This document shows, in pieces, positions 1 to 12,600 of a stretch of DNA of 64,000 nucleotides. The first letter of the stretch is position 1. Every line of letters starts with the position of its first letter. Both the position numbers and the translations under genes were made by a program. Below the pieces are notes generated by a model. The model was given only the letters and a program-made list of their open reading frames with translations, did not search any database and had not been told where the DNA came from. The stretch covers positions 1 through 64,000 of the forward strand of contig CALSCR010003215.1 of the NCBI GenBank assembly GCA_943704495.1, written 5' to 3'. This stretch comes from Pigoraptor chileana. Lineage: Eukaryota; Opisthokonta; Filasterea.

Positions 1-76
1 GGGGGGGGGTTGCATGCACAACACAAAAGAGGGACTTGCATTTTTCTCTCGTCAGTCACAAACACATTACACTCAC

Positions 77-2324
77 CCCGATTCGCCATACGCAACGCCC
101 CAGGAATCTGCACGTGACCAGCAACATCGACAGAATGCAGACGGTGAGAAATGCAGTTCGATCGCCCACATTATAACAACACATCAGTGAATACCGCAGT
201 GCTGAGCGTGCACATACTCACAGTCAAAAAACTGCACAAAAAGGGGTATAGCGAGGTTCCAGCTATGTGCCGAAAGAGAGACAAATAATATACATACAAA
301 GCATATATATACACAAACAGCAAGTATGCGCATACGCACACGCACAAACGCACGAACGAGCGCACACAAGTTTACACATATACATACATACACACGAACA
401 CACACACACAAATGCACACAGAGGAACCCACTCCGCCCAATCCAGTACTTGATGCCGTTTTCCTCGCCGAAACCAGCTATGGACACGCAGTGGTCAAAAT
501 CCTTGACGTTGACATTCTCCATGTACACAGAGTAGATGCCGCCGGTGTAATTCATAAACTCATCAGAGTCCATCACACCACATGTGATCGGGCCCCTTGC
601 GTAGATCTCAGCCATCATTTTTTCTTCGCCCGACACATAACTGATTCACATATTGAGTTAATAGAAAATGAAATAGCTATTAGAAAATGAACTTCATAAA
701 CACATCGTGAGAGAGTGAATGTATGTGTGTGTCCGTGTACGTGTACGTGTGTGTTGATGTGTGTGCGTGTGTGTGTGTGTGTGGGTTGTAGAGTTCGAAT
801 GTGCAATGTGCCACAGTCTCAACATAGACCAAAGCCCAAGATATCATTCTGACAATTCACGGCGAACCACCCCATTGTTTTTACAATGACAAACCACGTC
901 ATTCGTTTGTTTGTTTGACGGCCAATAATCCGACGGGTAACCACACACACACACACACACACACGCACACACACGCACACACAACCGCACACACACACAC
1001 ACACAAACCCACCCGTATTCCTTAACAAACCAGCGGCGATGCTCTGGAATTGCAAAGCAAGCGTCAGGCCAGCAGGACGAGCACTGAGTCATGTTGGTGC
1101 ACTGCTGGCTGATCGCGCGGTAGTTATTGCATGTCTCGTCTGCGCAACGCAATGAGTTGCATCATGCATAATCGTTATATAAGGGCGGGAATACAGGGCT
1201 CCATCAGTGTGTGGTGGGGTCGAACACAAGCAAGTGTGAGCAAAGTGGAAATCATGCTAGTGCTATATCCCAAGATAAATAAATATAAATATATCACAAG
1301 ACTTCACAAACAGACAAGGGAATTGGTAAACACCAACAATAGTGGGGAGGGACATGGTGAGGGATGCTGTTGAGAGGAAGGAAGAGAGAAGGATACGGTG
1401 AAACAGAATATACAGCCTGAATTGAGCACGCACTTATTAAGCGTGTGGAAGTGTATACAATGATGGTGGGACTGCTGTGCTGGCGCACATAAATATGAGA
1501 CAGTGACGGGGACTAGTACTCACCCGGGATCCCGCTTTCGTGCGAGTAGCGGTAAACGGTGATTTCATCGCCTCCTGTATACAGCCATTCGCAACCACAG
1601 CGAACAGGAGAAGGGCGCAAAAGTGAGTGTCACAGAGACACACACACACACGCACACACACACGCACGCACGCACCGACGCGCAACATGAATTCTATGAT
1701 GACTCCAACACGAGACAGTTTCGCAGACAACAACACCAACCGTCACAGCCGTCCGCGTGCTTGTTGCATGCAAGCGCATTTTGAATGGAGACCATGACAG
1801 ACGGCCATGCATTGCGCCTGAATATGTTGATGCGATCCGAAAGCGCACTTGTAGAGCACGCTGCGTAACAATCTGCGCAATGCAAACGACGACGACCAAA
1901 ACGTCAGGCGTCCGCCAGCGCACTGCAGTATCAAGTCATGGCAACCACACACCCACACACCCGCAATATTTCGTAACACTGAGAATCTCTATCCTATCAT
2001 GTGATTATGTGCGCTCACTACCTTCTCCTGCAAATACGCACTCTCCAACAAAAATAAACACATTGAATTAGCCTTTAACTCACCGCCGCAGTACACAGGA
2101 ATGTGCTGATTGCGGTCGGGAGACACGTAATTCACCCCGCTGACATTACGCCAATCCCAATGTGTTGGAATGTGCTTTCCAGCGAGCAACTCATGTGCAG
2201 GTTTGGAGACAACATGCTCTTCGATGGCAGGGTGTTTGCGCTTGAGGCAACCGGCGTCCACGTGTCCGCAACACGCAACAAGCACCACCGCCAAAACGGC
2301 GACGACGACGAACTCTGAACGCAT
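77..2324 (-). CDS. CTSZ: Cathepsin Z (X)-like papain-family cysteine protease, 3' end off window
   Basis: Six exons read on the minus strand: 2324-2084, 1872-1741, 1574-1524, 1139-1013, 640-432 and 107-77, all with GT-AG borders and matching phases; at least one further exon lies beyond base 1. The product is a lysosomal or secreted C1A carboxypeptidase. Residues 1-24 form a hydrophobic signal peptide, followed by the very short propeptide typical of cathepsin Z. The WDWRNVSGVNYVSPDRNQHIP stretch contains the HIP mini-loop that defines this subfamily. The catalytic Cys is about residue 82 in CGDCY, His about 234 in DHCVSIAG and Asn about 254 in NSWG; GIPDETCNNY and EEKMMAEIYARGPITCG are further hallmarks. 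Odd point: the family consensus around the nucleophile is CGSCW, here CGDCY. Start ATG at 2324 is the only in-frame Met before the signal peptide. Confidence 0.9.
719..1005. repeat. GT/CA microsatellites inside cathepsin introns
   Basis: Two dinucleotide-rich tracts, a GT-rich run at about 719-785 and a CA-rich run at about 943-1005, lie in the intron between the exons ending at 640 and beginning at 1013. A further CA-rich run lies at 1636-1680 in the next but one intron. No coding content. Confidence 0.85.
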
Positions 2325-2707
2325 TCCCCGAAACGCCCCCTCCGAGTTGTATAAAGCGACCCTATAGTAGCGTACAGTACTTTTAAATGATGTGGTGGCG
2401 AGCTTACATGCATGCGCCTGCGAAGGATGCTTGATGAAGGAAGTTTTGTGACGTTCAGCGACGTCGTCACGAACTGAGAACTGAGCCGAAACCGCAGCTC
2501 CCGCAATCTTCTGATCTATTTATAGCACCGTCTCCTGATATGCAACTTTCGTCGTTGTATTGTGTTCAGTAAATGGCTGTTTATAATCATTGCATCATTT
2601 TCAACGGCGCAAGTAAGGCACAAATAGAAAGGAAGTTATGGCATGCAGTTATTATGTGTTGTGCGAATACATTTAGACACACAAAACAGTGCATTTGAAA
2701 AACAATA
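2325..2707. promoter_or_regulatory. Divergent intergenic promoter region
   Basis: A 383-bp spacer between the starts of the minus-strand protease and the plus-strand ankyrin/Cys-rich gene. On the minus strand a TTTATAC element at about 2350 could act as a TATA box for the protease. This is inferred from position only. Confidence 0.35.
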
Positions 2708-3649
2708 ATGGCGCCTGAACCAGACGAAAACGACGACAATGCCGTCCAACGGCGGCTTGCAGACGCACTGCGGCGGGATGACCATGCCACCGTCTCACAC
2801 ATTGTTGACGAGACACCCGGCATCGCCATCAACGCCGTCATTGCCGTGACCACGGGATTCACGCTTTTGCATGCACTCGCAAAAAGCGGGGCGGACGAGT
2901 CGTTTGTAGTGAAAGTAATCAAGCGTGGTGCGCATGCCCTCGCGCGAACAGCCGAATGTGATGGATGCCGCACACCGGCTGATGTCGCACGAGATTTCGG
3001 ACACGATGCACTCGCTGCCGCAATTGATCGCGAAGTCGAAAGCAGAACTTTCCCAGTGGTGAGGTGCGCAAAGTGCGGTTGGCGTTTGGCGGGATTTCGA
3101 TGTAGAGGGAGTGGCTGCGACGCCAAACTGGCGGCTGCGTCGGATGCTCTCGAGGATGACGGAGAGCGACGTCTCCGCTGTCCTCGCGGTCACGGTTGTG
3201 CTGCGTTGCGTTGCTGCGGTATGCCTGTTGAGATTACGGGAGAGATGGTCACGTTGAGCATTGATGAAATCCTCCTTGCGAAGGATCGATCTCGCTTTTA
3301 CGGCGAACCGAATCTAGATTGCGCCGTTTGCAAGTGGTCTGTCGGTGGCTATTCTTGCGCGTCGTGCAATGAAGGCAACGGCTCCGTCTTGGAACTGCGT
3401 GGCTTCTACGAGAGGGTATGGTGCACGCTCGTCTGGAAATGCCCCGACAACTGCGGGGGAGACGGTGGCCTTATTATTGGTGGTGGGCGCCAGGGATTTT
3501 GTTTGTTCTGTCAGTGCGAGCAATCGACTTCGCAGACGCCTGATGATGTCCAGCAGACTGTCGGCGCTGAAGATGATGATCATCGTGGATTAAGCAACCT
3601 AATGAGTCCTATTGAGTTTGAGAAAGAATATGGTGCTGCATGCAACTGA
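2708..3649 (+). CDS. Ankyrin-like, cysteine-rich putative zinc-binding protein
   Basis: Single-exon reading frame of 313 residues starting at ATG 2708. I do not recognise the family. Residues about 55-110 look like degenerate ankyrin repeats (GFTLLHALAKSGADESFVVK, then CRTPADVARDFGHDALAAAI). The rest carries repeated Cys pairs of zinc-ribbon style: CAKCGW, CRGSGC, CPRGHGCAALRCC, CAVCKW, CASC and CLFCQC, suggesting three or four metal sites. There is no signal peptide or membrane segment, so it is probably cytosolic or nuclear. It is divergent from the cathepsin gene and followed by a long gene-free stretch. Coding evidence is the regular cysteine spacing and the length of the frame. Confidence 0.7.
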   Translation: MAPEPDENDDNAVQRRLADALRRDDHATVSHIVDETPGIAINAVIAVTTGFTLLHALAKSGADESFVVKVIKRGAHALARTAECDGCRTPADVARDFGHDALAAAIDREVESRTFPVVRCAKCGWRLAGFRCRGSGCDAKLAAASDALEDDGERRLRCPRGHGCAALRCCGMPVEITGEMVTLSIDEILLAKDRSRFYGEPNLDCAVCKWSVGGYSCASCNEGNGSVLELRGFYERVWCTLVWKCPDNCGGDGGLIIGGGRQGFCLFCQCEQSTSQTPDDVQQTVGAEDDDHRGLSNLMSPIEFEKEYGAACN

Positions 3650-6600
3650 TAGGCTGATGGGACTCCCGTGGGGGCATCCTCAATCCGGCTCTCAGTGCTG
3701 CGTGTCGCCGGCGGTGGTCAGTGGAGTGAGCTCAACTGTCGTGAAGGTGGGGATAAACACCATTATGCTGACGCCTAAACATGCGGTATGTATACCATTG
3801 CACGGCTGAATGCTTTCAGTTTTTGCATTCGCCTTCCCGAGTTACCTGCCGAAATCAGTCCTCCGGGGGGACCGCCATCAGTTGCATCAGTGCCTGCGGA
3901 TGCCGGGACTGTAAAACAGCCTAATAATGGATATGGCATGCCGCTGGGTCAGTGCAGCGGTCAGGGTGGGCATATTCCGCCTTCCAATTTGGGCATTGCT
4001 CGTGAAAAGACTATAGGTTTACATCTACTCATCAGACAATTGATCGTTACTTGCACCGGTGCGCACTTGGATCACCTAGGCAGTAGTGTGGGTCAGGCTA
4101 CCTTTCGCTATGGCTTAAGATGCTGTCATGTGTCGGACTCTGTTTTCTGTATAGTGTGATGGAGTAGCGACGTCACCGTCCGTCGTGACGGGCCACAGTA
4201 CCATGGTAATACTGACAGAGCCGCGCCGCCGCTCCGACGTTACTAAACTGACGGTCGCCTGCATGCGCACGTAGCGAGGCTTGCAGTGAGATCGGCTCGA
4301 GGGCATCTGATGGGGCTGTCATGGGGCCGACGGACGATGCTGATTACGGAGAATGGGACTTTGAATGTCAGTAGGTTGAGTGCACGAGCATTCAGCTGAA
4401 ATTCACGACTCACAGTAGGCCTGGTGTGGACACCGTCCCACTGTGGCCGCAACCAAGTCCACTCGAATTGAAGGTCTGACTCACATGGCATGCTCAATTT
4501 GCGTTCGACTTGGTTGTGACTCATGCATTCGTTGGATGGCATTCCGTCAGAGGATTTAAGTACTTGACGACACTATAATTATCGCACTGTAACTCGTCTC
4601 GTCTGGCGGCGGCGTTAAGCAGCCGCGATCGACCACATGTACAGTCTCTGGCTCATCACGATCGCAGTGGGGACGAATGCTTCGAGTGAGTAAGTCGTGC
4701 ATGGGTGAGGGTTGTTTATACCAGTGGCAGCACCATGGCAGCTTCATGGAGATCAGACGGAGAGAGTGCGGCCTATCGTCACGGCACGGCTCACTGACTG
4801 TCTGACTTGTGTGGTGCTGTTATCGACAGCGACATCAGTCGAAATTGCCTCAAACAAAAACACGAACCCTTTTGCTTTTCGGTGCGGTCGCCGGCATCGG
4901 CATACCATCGTGATGGAGCTGCCGTGGGCGGTTATACATTAAGACATGGGGAACCCGGCTGCAGCCACTTGTCTGGTCTCCCGCGGCAGTCACACACTGG
5001 CGTCTGTGGGCGTTGGGCGTGCCGGCGGGCTTGACGCGGTCGGAGGAGACGCAACCTTACGTATAGTATGCATCGCGCCGCCGCCGTCACTACTGCATGT
5101 GTCTAGCGGTCCATTAACTAAACGGCCGCTAGACTTACCAGTGATCGAACGGCGTGGCCCCAACGGAGGCCGACGGAGGCCGACTCAGCTGGCGGCATCC
5201 GTCATGCATGATGCCAGTTCGGCATGTTACGGCTGCCATAAGGTCAATAAGGAAAGACTAGTGCGAATAGTGCCTATTCATTTGACTATTCATTTGACTC
5301 ACTGAGGTACGCAGCAACCGTGCCATTGAATTTTGCCGACCCTAAGCGTCCCCCCGGGCTAGCCAGTCCTTCGCATACTCCGCGGCTTAAGCGATGGGAG
5401 CGCGACGGGCAAAGGCCACGGCAAGTGTGACGTGGATGGCGGAACTTAATACCGAAACGGCGCCGCGCGTCGGTGCAATTCGCAGCAAAGCAACAAGAGC
5501 AGTGCTGTCCATTGTTGCAGTCCGTTATTCAACAACGGCGGCCGCAGTCTCAGGGCCAAGGCTTTTGTAATCACTCCTCCAACCATAAAGCATCGTGGCG
5601 CGCGGCGGCCGGCGACGCCGTCGGTGAATGTGCTACAATTATATACCGCATGGTGAGTCCGGTAACTGTGTGCGGAACAGTATTGTTGTCAGCACTGCAC
5701 TGCAGCGGCCGTAATCAGTGCACTCACCGTGCTGCCTCCACTGTCACTGACGGTGCCGACTGACTCACAGGCTGCAGTGGTCGCTGGTCCGTAAGGTCGC
5801 CGTCGGCCGCAACCAAGGCCAACAGTCATGGCGGTCCAAGGATTCGAAATCAGGCAATGCCATAAACACCCGGACTCAAACACGTTCTGAAATCCCGTAC
5901 CAACTGCGAGTGCCCTTTAGAACTTGACGGCGCCCACGCAGACCCGACGTTCAGTCACGGCAATTCATATGCGGTGGTCAGCTGATCTCTTCACTCACGA
6001 CCGAGACAAGAAGAATCAAGCACTCCAGACCTCCGCCCTGTCCACTTCAAGGTTTAGCATCAGTGCCGACGCACCGCACTGTTAATAAAACCAGTTTCAG
6101 GGCGCGTCAGTCGGCCATGACAACTGAACCGGCCTGATCAGGTCGCGGAGTGACAGAGGCACTGGCGACACTGATTTGAATTTACCGTGTATCGGGCACC
6201 CGAGACGGCGGTAGCTCAAGTTGTGCAATTCAAGTTGAAGCTGTCAGTCCTGCAGCGCCGCGGCGCCACTCTAGTTTGTGCCGGAGGGTCCATGTGCTTA
6301 GTAGTCGGGGAAATGCAATTGACTGGCGGCATGCGGTGGGTGGGTGAGGGCAACCCGACGTCAGTGTCATGTCCTGTGTCATGTGACGGCTGTGAGGAAT
6401 GTAATTAGGGGTGCCCCAGGTGTGTCACTTCTATTTATAGGTGCGGGCGGGCGTTGGCTGAGTACAATAGAGAGAAAGGGAAAAAAATTCGCCACAATTG
6501 CAAGCCACTTCAGTATGGATATTTGTATGGACAGGTTAATTTATTTTATTTAATTATATTTTGATAATTTATTTTTTTGAGTTCAATTGGTTCGGTCGAG

Positions 6601-9600
6601 AGAGAGACACGTCACAGCCATCCCTAAATTGCAGTCCGCGCTTTGTTGCCAGCATGTCATGTGTTGTGGCCACACTGTCGCATCACACCCCACGGCGCCG
6701 CTGACACTCCAGCGCTTTTTAATCCCAAAGCAGAACAGAAACATGTCAATGTACTTCTTGAATTGCCATAATTGTCACGTGTGTGGCCGCCGGGGTGGTC
6801 AGTAGCCATGGAACTCGCCAGTCGGATCACACTCCACCGCCGCTGATCATGACACTCCAGCACTTTTAAATCTAAGCAGTACAGAAGCATTATCAAGCGC
6901 TTCAACATCATGGCCGCACTGAGCTAGGCACTATGCCCTACGACAGACTAAAAAAATCCGCAGTGGTGTGTTCAGCCTACAAACTCGGCGCCCAACTGTG
7001 GTGCAGCTGCCGTCACTGGCCCCGTAGGCGGGCCGCGGTGCTATGGCCACCGGGCTGTACTATAGTGTCCGCCGTGCCACTCACTGGGCGACACAAACAA
7101 GTGCGCCGGTATCGACCTCGAATGTCACGTGCTTGCTGGCGCCCACGAAACCAATGCTTTGAATCGGCATGGATTCAAGCGTTAGACCCCCTGATATGCA
7201 CCGCGCTACGCCTTGCACGACGTGCACATACACACACACGCGGTTGCGGCGAAGGCACTGCGGTAATCTACGGCGGTGGAGCTGTCTGTCAGGTCGCAGT
7301 TGCAAGGTCACGGGATTGGGCCAGGCTCGTTCCAACAGCTGGCTATTCGGCTGCCGTGGAAGCAGTCTAAGACTTCCGTGGCAGACGTGAACAGTACATT
7401 AGCGACTGAGGGCCGACCGCCGACTCGATCGGAGACCCATTCACCCATTGGGCAGGCAAGTGGAGCTCGCTCTTGAGTTTGTGCGTCGGATAGACTGTCA
7501 ATGCTCTGACTTGTCGTCGGTTGGATGCAAAGTCATGCCGGCGGTCGACTTCTTGGAGACAACTGACGAGAGTGGTTGACTTGTGAAGAGTTTCGTGCAC
7601 TTTGCCTAACGTCAAATGTTTACTGTACTCAGTTATAAGTTTTCGCACTTGACAGGTATAATTGTAATCATGGCGTCGGTCGGCTCCCATCTGAACCAGC
7701 ACCCGCCGCGGGGTACATGAAGTCGGTAATATTGACAACAGCGGACGCTGACCATGATCACATATGTCTCGCTGCCCGCCGTAAGCCTGAGTAGACTCGG
7801 CTGGAGGTCAGGCGAAACCAACTCCTCTGGTACATGTGAGTAATGTCCTGCAGACTCGACTGCATCCGAATTATGGTGCGTCGGTATAATTGTATGATGC
7901 ATATGTTGCCGGATGCGCGTAACTCAGTCACAGACGCTGTCGGCATGTATTGACTTGTACTATACTCTGCATTGGGCTGTGCAGTCATCAGATGGGAGAG
8001 TAATCACCCATTGATACTGCAGCCGCAGGTTCCATGGACAGGCCGACGCCCCCCCGGCCCGGCGACTGCCTGACCGGTTCCGATAACTTAGTCAGCGGTA
8101 AGTCAATTGAAACCGATATAATTGACCGTCAACAGCCACTAATCTTAATTCTTGCGCAAGTGCCGAGAGCCACTCTGCCGGCCGCCACTCGGCGGGCTGA
8201 CCGAGTATCAGTGGAGCGGACATGGTCACTGCAAACACCGGAGCTGCCGCAGCCACCCACTATAGAAGCCGCTGCATTGTCGCTCCACTACTGACTGTGC
8301 CTCTTGCGATTTCTGTGTGCATGCTGCCTTCAGTTACGGTATGTAATTTGCTGTACTGTATTAGTGATCAACTCAGGACTCACAGTGCTATGAGTGACTT
8401 GAGTTCCCGCGACGCGTGCAGCCATACTGTAACCACGGCGGCCATGAACAGTCACTGTGTGGGCTGAGGAGTGTACAAGGAGCACAAATATCAGTTGAGT
8501 ACAAATATTCAGCCGACTTGTCCATCGCATTTGATGCAGCACCCGGACCCTAGGTGTCAGTTCGGGTCACGGATCTCAACTGCGGAATGCGGGACCTCGC
8601 GGAATGTGTTGGAACGTTACAAAAGGGCCACAGCTTGTGGATATCGGGTTACCTTGTGATACCGGGTGCAATTGTTCGGAGAATTGAACTGGGCCATGGC
8701 GACACCGAGGTGCAAAAAATAACTGAAACTTTACATAAGTGCGACTGTCCGTCCATCCGAGCCAGATGCAGGGTGCCAGTGACCAGCGGTTACCCCTGAC
8801 CCGGGTGACCATTCACTCGGCAGGTGGCGTTCGCGTTCATTGCTCTCATACCAGACATTATTCACATTCAAGGTAAATTGACACTAACGTAAAAGCTATT
8901 TCTTTTTCCAAATATAACAGTCGTGACTGCTACTGCCAGTGGCAGGGCAACCGAAACCCTACCGCCGGATGAATTTTCCCCAAAGATTCCAGTCTCCGGT
9001 CGCCGTCGCAGGTTCAAACAACGCTGTGGGCAAATTTAAGGTGAACTGGTTGATTACGCAATCATTATGATATGTTGGCTCTAACAAAGCTCATTTGTCA
9101 TTACGCATTTCACCGTGAAGCAAATAAACGAGGCTTAATTGCGACACCGTTTTACGCCGCGAAAAAACTATGCCAGCCGCGTAATGCGAGTTTGACAATG
9201 TAATCGAACCAAGCGACGGTTTGGTTATCAATATGCACTCCCTGTCGTACATCTCTGTGGAAGAGGGGAAATTTCCACTATTGAATATTTTGATCATTCT
9301 TGAGCCGTGGACATCGGACCGTGACGGTCGACTGGCAGAGCATACGGAGCCCCTAAGCTTAGTATAGTACGCATTGTGCCACCACTTGGGGCATTGGGGC
9401 ACCAACTGTCGTAAAGTCACGTCCCCTCCACTCGCAGCTTCCCATTGACTTGCCATATTTATACAGTACACTGACTCGTCTGCTATGACGGACGAACACA
9501 TGCCATGAACAGGAGGCCCGCAAGCCAAGGTAGGGGGTGTCACGACCGTCACGGTGCGTATAATGAAATGCAGGCGAACTCACCGACACAAACTGCCCCA

Positions 9601-12600
9601 CAACAATACTGCCGCCGGTGCTTCACGGCGTGCGACTCGATCACAGACCTACCATCACGGTGAACAAACCAAGAAGTGATGTCGCTTTTGTTGTGGAAGA
9701 AACTCAGTCGGAATCCGAAGTGGACCTGGCCTAAGGCTTTTGTTCACGACACGGAAGCGGTAAAACAAAGTAAAAAGTAAGTTAACTTGCGCGTCGCACT
9801 GTGACAGTCGCACAGGGTGGCAAAAGCGCAGCGGCTTATATAATAATACGTCACGCGTTCTCCGCCAAGTGAACCATTAACACTCGGCACACACGACCGC
9901 CAAGTGGCGGTCACCGCGACCTTCACACCGCGAGAGTGGACCGGGGGTGGTTCGAGCATTTAGATCGAGGCGCGGCAACAATACCGACGGACTCCCTGAG
10001 CGACTTCGGTCCGTCCCATTCTGTCGGTGTCGCCCGCGCTTCCGGTGCTGCAAGTCACTAAGCCGACATGGTACTATGGTGCCCCGACTCAGACACTCAG
10101 CTGTTACATTTTGACTGGTACCCCACTGACGGTAAGTCAGTCGGACCGTACTCGGCCTTTTACCGAACGACCAATACCGGACCGTCACCGTGCACGGTAA
10201 CGTACCGCATAATCGCATGCTCGAATCGGGCGGGCATGCTGCAATTATTTGTGGGCGATAATGAGCTTCATGGCACCCGGAAAAGGGGTGCGTGGGTGAT
10301 CCTGTTAATCCCTGGAAGCTCTGGCGGCGCCCAGAGTTTGCATCCCACTCGGCTCACTGATGGACTTTCAGGAGGACCATTGGGAGCAATTAGATAATCC
10401 TCCCGACTGGAGATGCCCGCAATGTCAATGGGATGCAGCACGAGCCGAGCCCGGCAGGCGGCCATTACCCAGGGTGGATCATTCGAGTCTGAGTCCCGAA
10501 TTACTGGCCATCACTGCACGGCAGTCACTGAGGTTTGTCGGCGTATAGAGTAGAACCTCACTCACGATCACACCACAACACGCAATCAGCAGCCGGCGCA
10601 TCAGCGGTGATGGTCGTTTCGGTTGCGTGCGATGACTGCAGGTCAGACCATCAAACCATTGACTCGACCGAACCGGACCGCGGCCGCTGCAGCCGGTTTC
10701 AGTTATTTAAACGGTTTCAGTTATTTAAACGACGGAGCCCTCAATTGCCTTTCAATCGGCTTCCCATCGCACTTTTGATGTCGCGTCATTGACAGAGGAC
10801 ACCCGACGAAGGTGCAGTCACAACCGACACAAGCCGCCAGTCAAGTAAAAAATGATGTAATGTGATGTGGCGCTGATATTACATCACGCGGGCATTCCGT
10901 GTCCACTCGACAAGCGCAGTCATATTAACATCAGACGGCGACCGCCGGCGCTATCCAATGATCCTCGCACCGCCGCCTGCCGTGACAACGCTACTGCACG
11001 TCTGGCAGAGCACCAAATGAATGTGCGATAAGCATCACGGCCGGTCACAGTGACACACCGCAACCTCTCAGGCTGTGGCCAGGCATATGTCAAATAAGTG
11101 GCATTCCAGACGAGTGCCATCTGATGATATGAGGCCGCCTCCGTCAATGGTCTGTTCCCCGAAGTCCGTCAGCGGTCATCCCCGATCAGAGGCACCACTG
11201 TCGTGGGCATAATTATATGTGTATGACTGTGTGTATGACTGTGTGTGTGTGTATGTGTCTGCGTGTGTTAGTATTGGGAGGACTGCAGATGGCAGCGACG
11301 GAGGCGAGAAAAGTCTGTGGAGAGGGGTAGATATTAACCATCTGTCAGTTCACATTTCGTCATGATCAGCCTACAGTTACGGTAGGACTTGAATAAGTGC
11401 AGTGCTCAGAGCATTCGCTTACGTACCGCTCTGATGAACTCAGGCATATCCACTTCATCGCAGTATCGGCCTAAGGCCTGAATTCTGTCTGCTCATGATA
11501 TCACAGGCAGTGTGAAAGTGGGACAATAAAAAGAAAAAAGATATTTCGACATCACCTATTAATAATGATCATGAAGTGCATGCCGTGGTCATTCCGTTGT
11601 TAATGCGCGTGGTCACCAGTCGCCAGTCGGCGAGTCAGAGCCGGCAGTTCAGTACGCGGCAGTCGGTCTGCACTGTCAGTGTCTCGTGGGCAGTTCAATG
11701 AAGTTCAGTGACCGCCCCTAGCCACGGTTACCGTATGGCAGGCCTTACGTTTTAGTTAAAGCGAATACGATGGGATGGCATGAAACAGCTTCTGCGGCGA
11801 CAGTGATATGGTGACATGGGAGTAACAACGAGCCCATGGCAAGTCCACGAAACTCAGCTCATGTCATGCCAGTCGAACATTGATACTCGTCTGGCATTGT
11901 TGTGGTCAGAAGGAGCACTCAGACACAGAGTGTTGTCAGACCACCCCTCAGTAGTCCCTCAGAGCAAGTCACTAGTAACTTGACTCACCGTTGCCGCACA
12001 CTCTTTTGCTCACAATACACGAGTGCACTCGGTCCGTCCAACGGCGTCTGCCGTGTCATTCTGACTCAGTGGACAGACTGAGATGTCGTCATGAGTCCGA
12101 TCTATGCTCACGCTGCCAAAGCACTAACATAAGCGTACCAGGCACAGGCAGCCTTTGACACGAATCCAAACCTCAGCTACAGTGCACGGCGACCGACAGA
12201 CTGCACAGCTGCACTCGCCCGAATGACAAAATATGCGAATGGTTTTACTTACCCACAACGGTCTTGACTACAAGAACTGAAAGTGGTCAGTGTAGTCAGG
12301 CGGAAACTAAGTACCAGCCGATTACTAAGTAAGTAAAGAGCTATGGAATCATATTTTTCACCGAAATATTTAGTTACTGTCCTCGTATGACTAGTCCGCG
12401 TGGTTTAGTTATAGTCCGTCAGCCAGTCGATCAGTCCAAACAGATAAAAATTATAATCCCTAGTTGAGGATCACGTAGTCTTGCCAGTCGTCGTTTCTTC
12501 AATCACACCCACGACCACCAAACTGCTAAAGCAACGCCTAAGGGCAAAACCCATGGGTAGCCAAAGTGGGAGACACAGACGCATCGCACAATAGTCCTCC

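Noticed and set aside
1-9. Run of nine G at the window start as a possible telomere end
   Set aside because: There is no repeating telomere unit; a homopolymer at a cut end is not evidence.
9091-9552. 153-codon minus-strand frame in the gene-free stretch
   Set aside because: Isolated, no recognisable motif, and of a length expected by chance in balanced-composition DNA.
3650-12600. Retroelement or DNA transposon remains
   Set aside because: No reverse transcriptase, integrase or transposase peptide, no terminal repeats and no poly-A tail could be found by eye.
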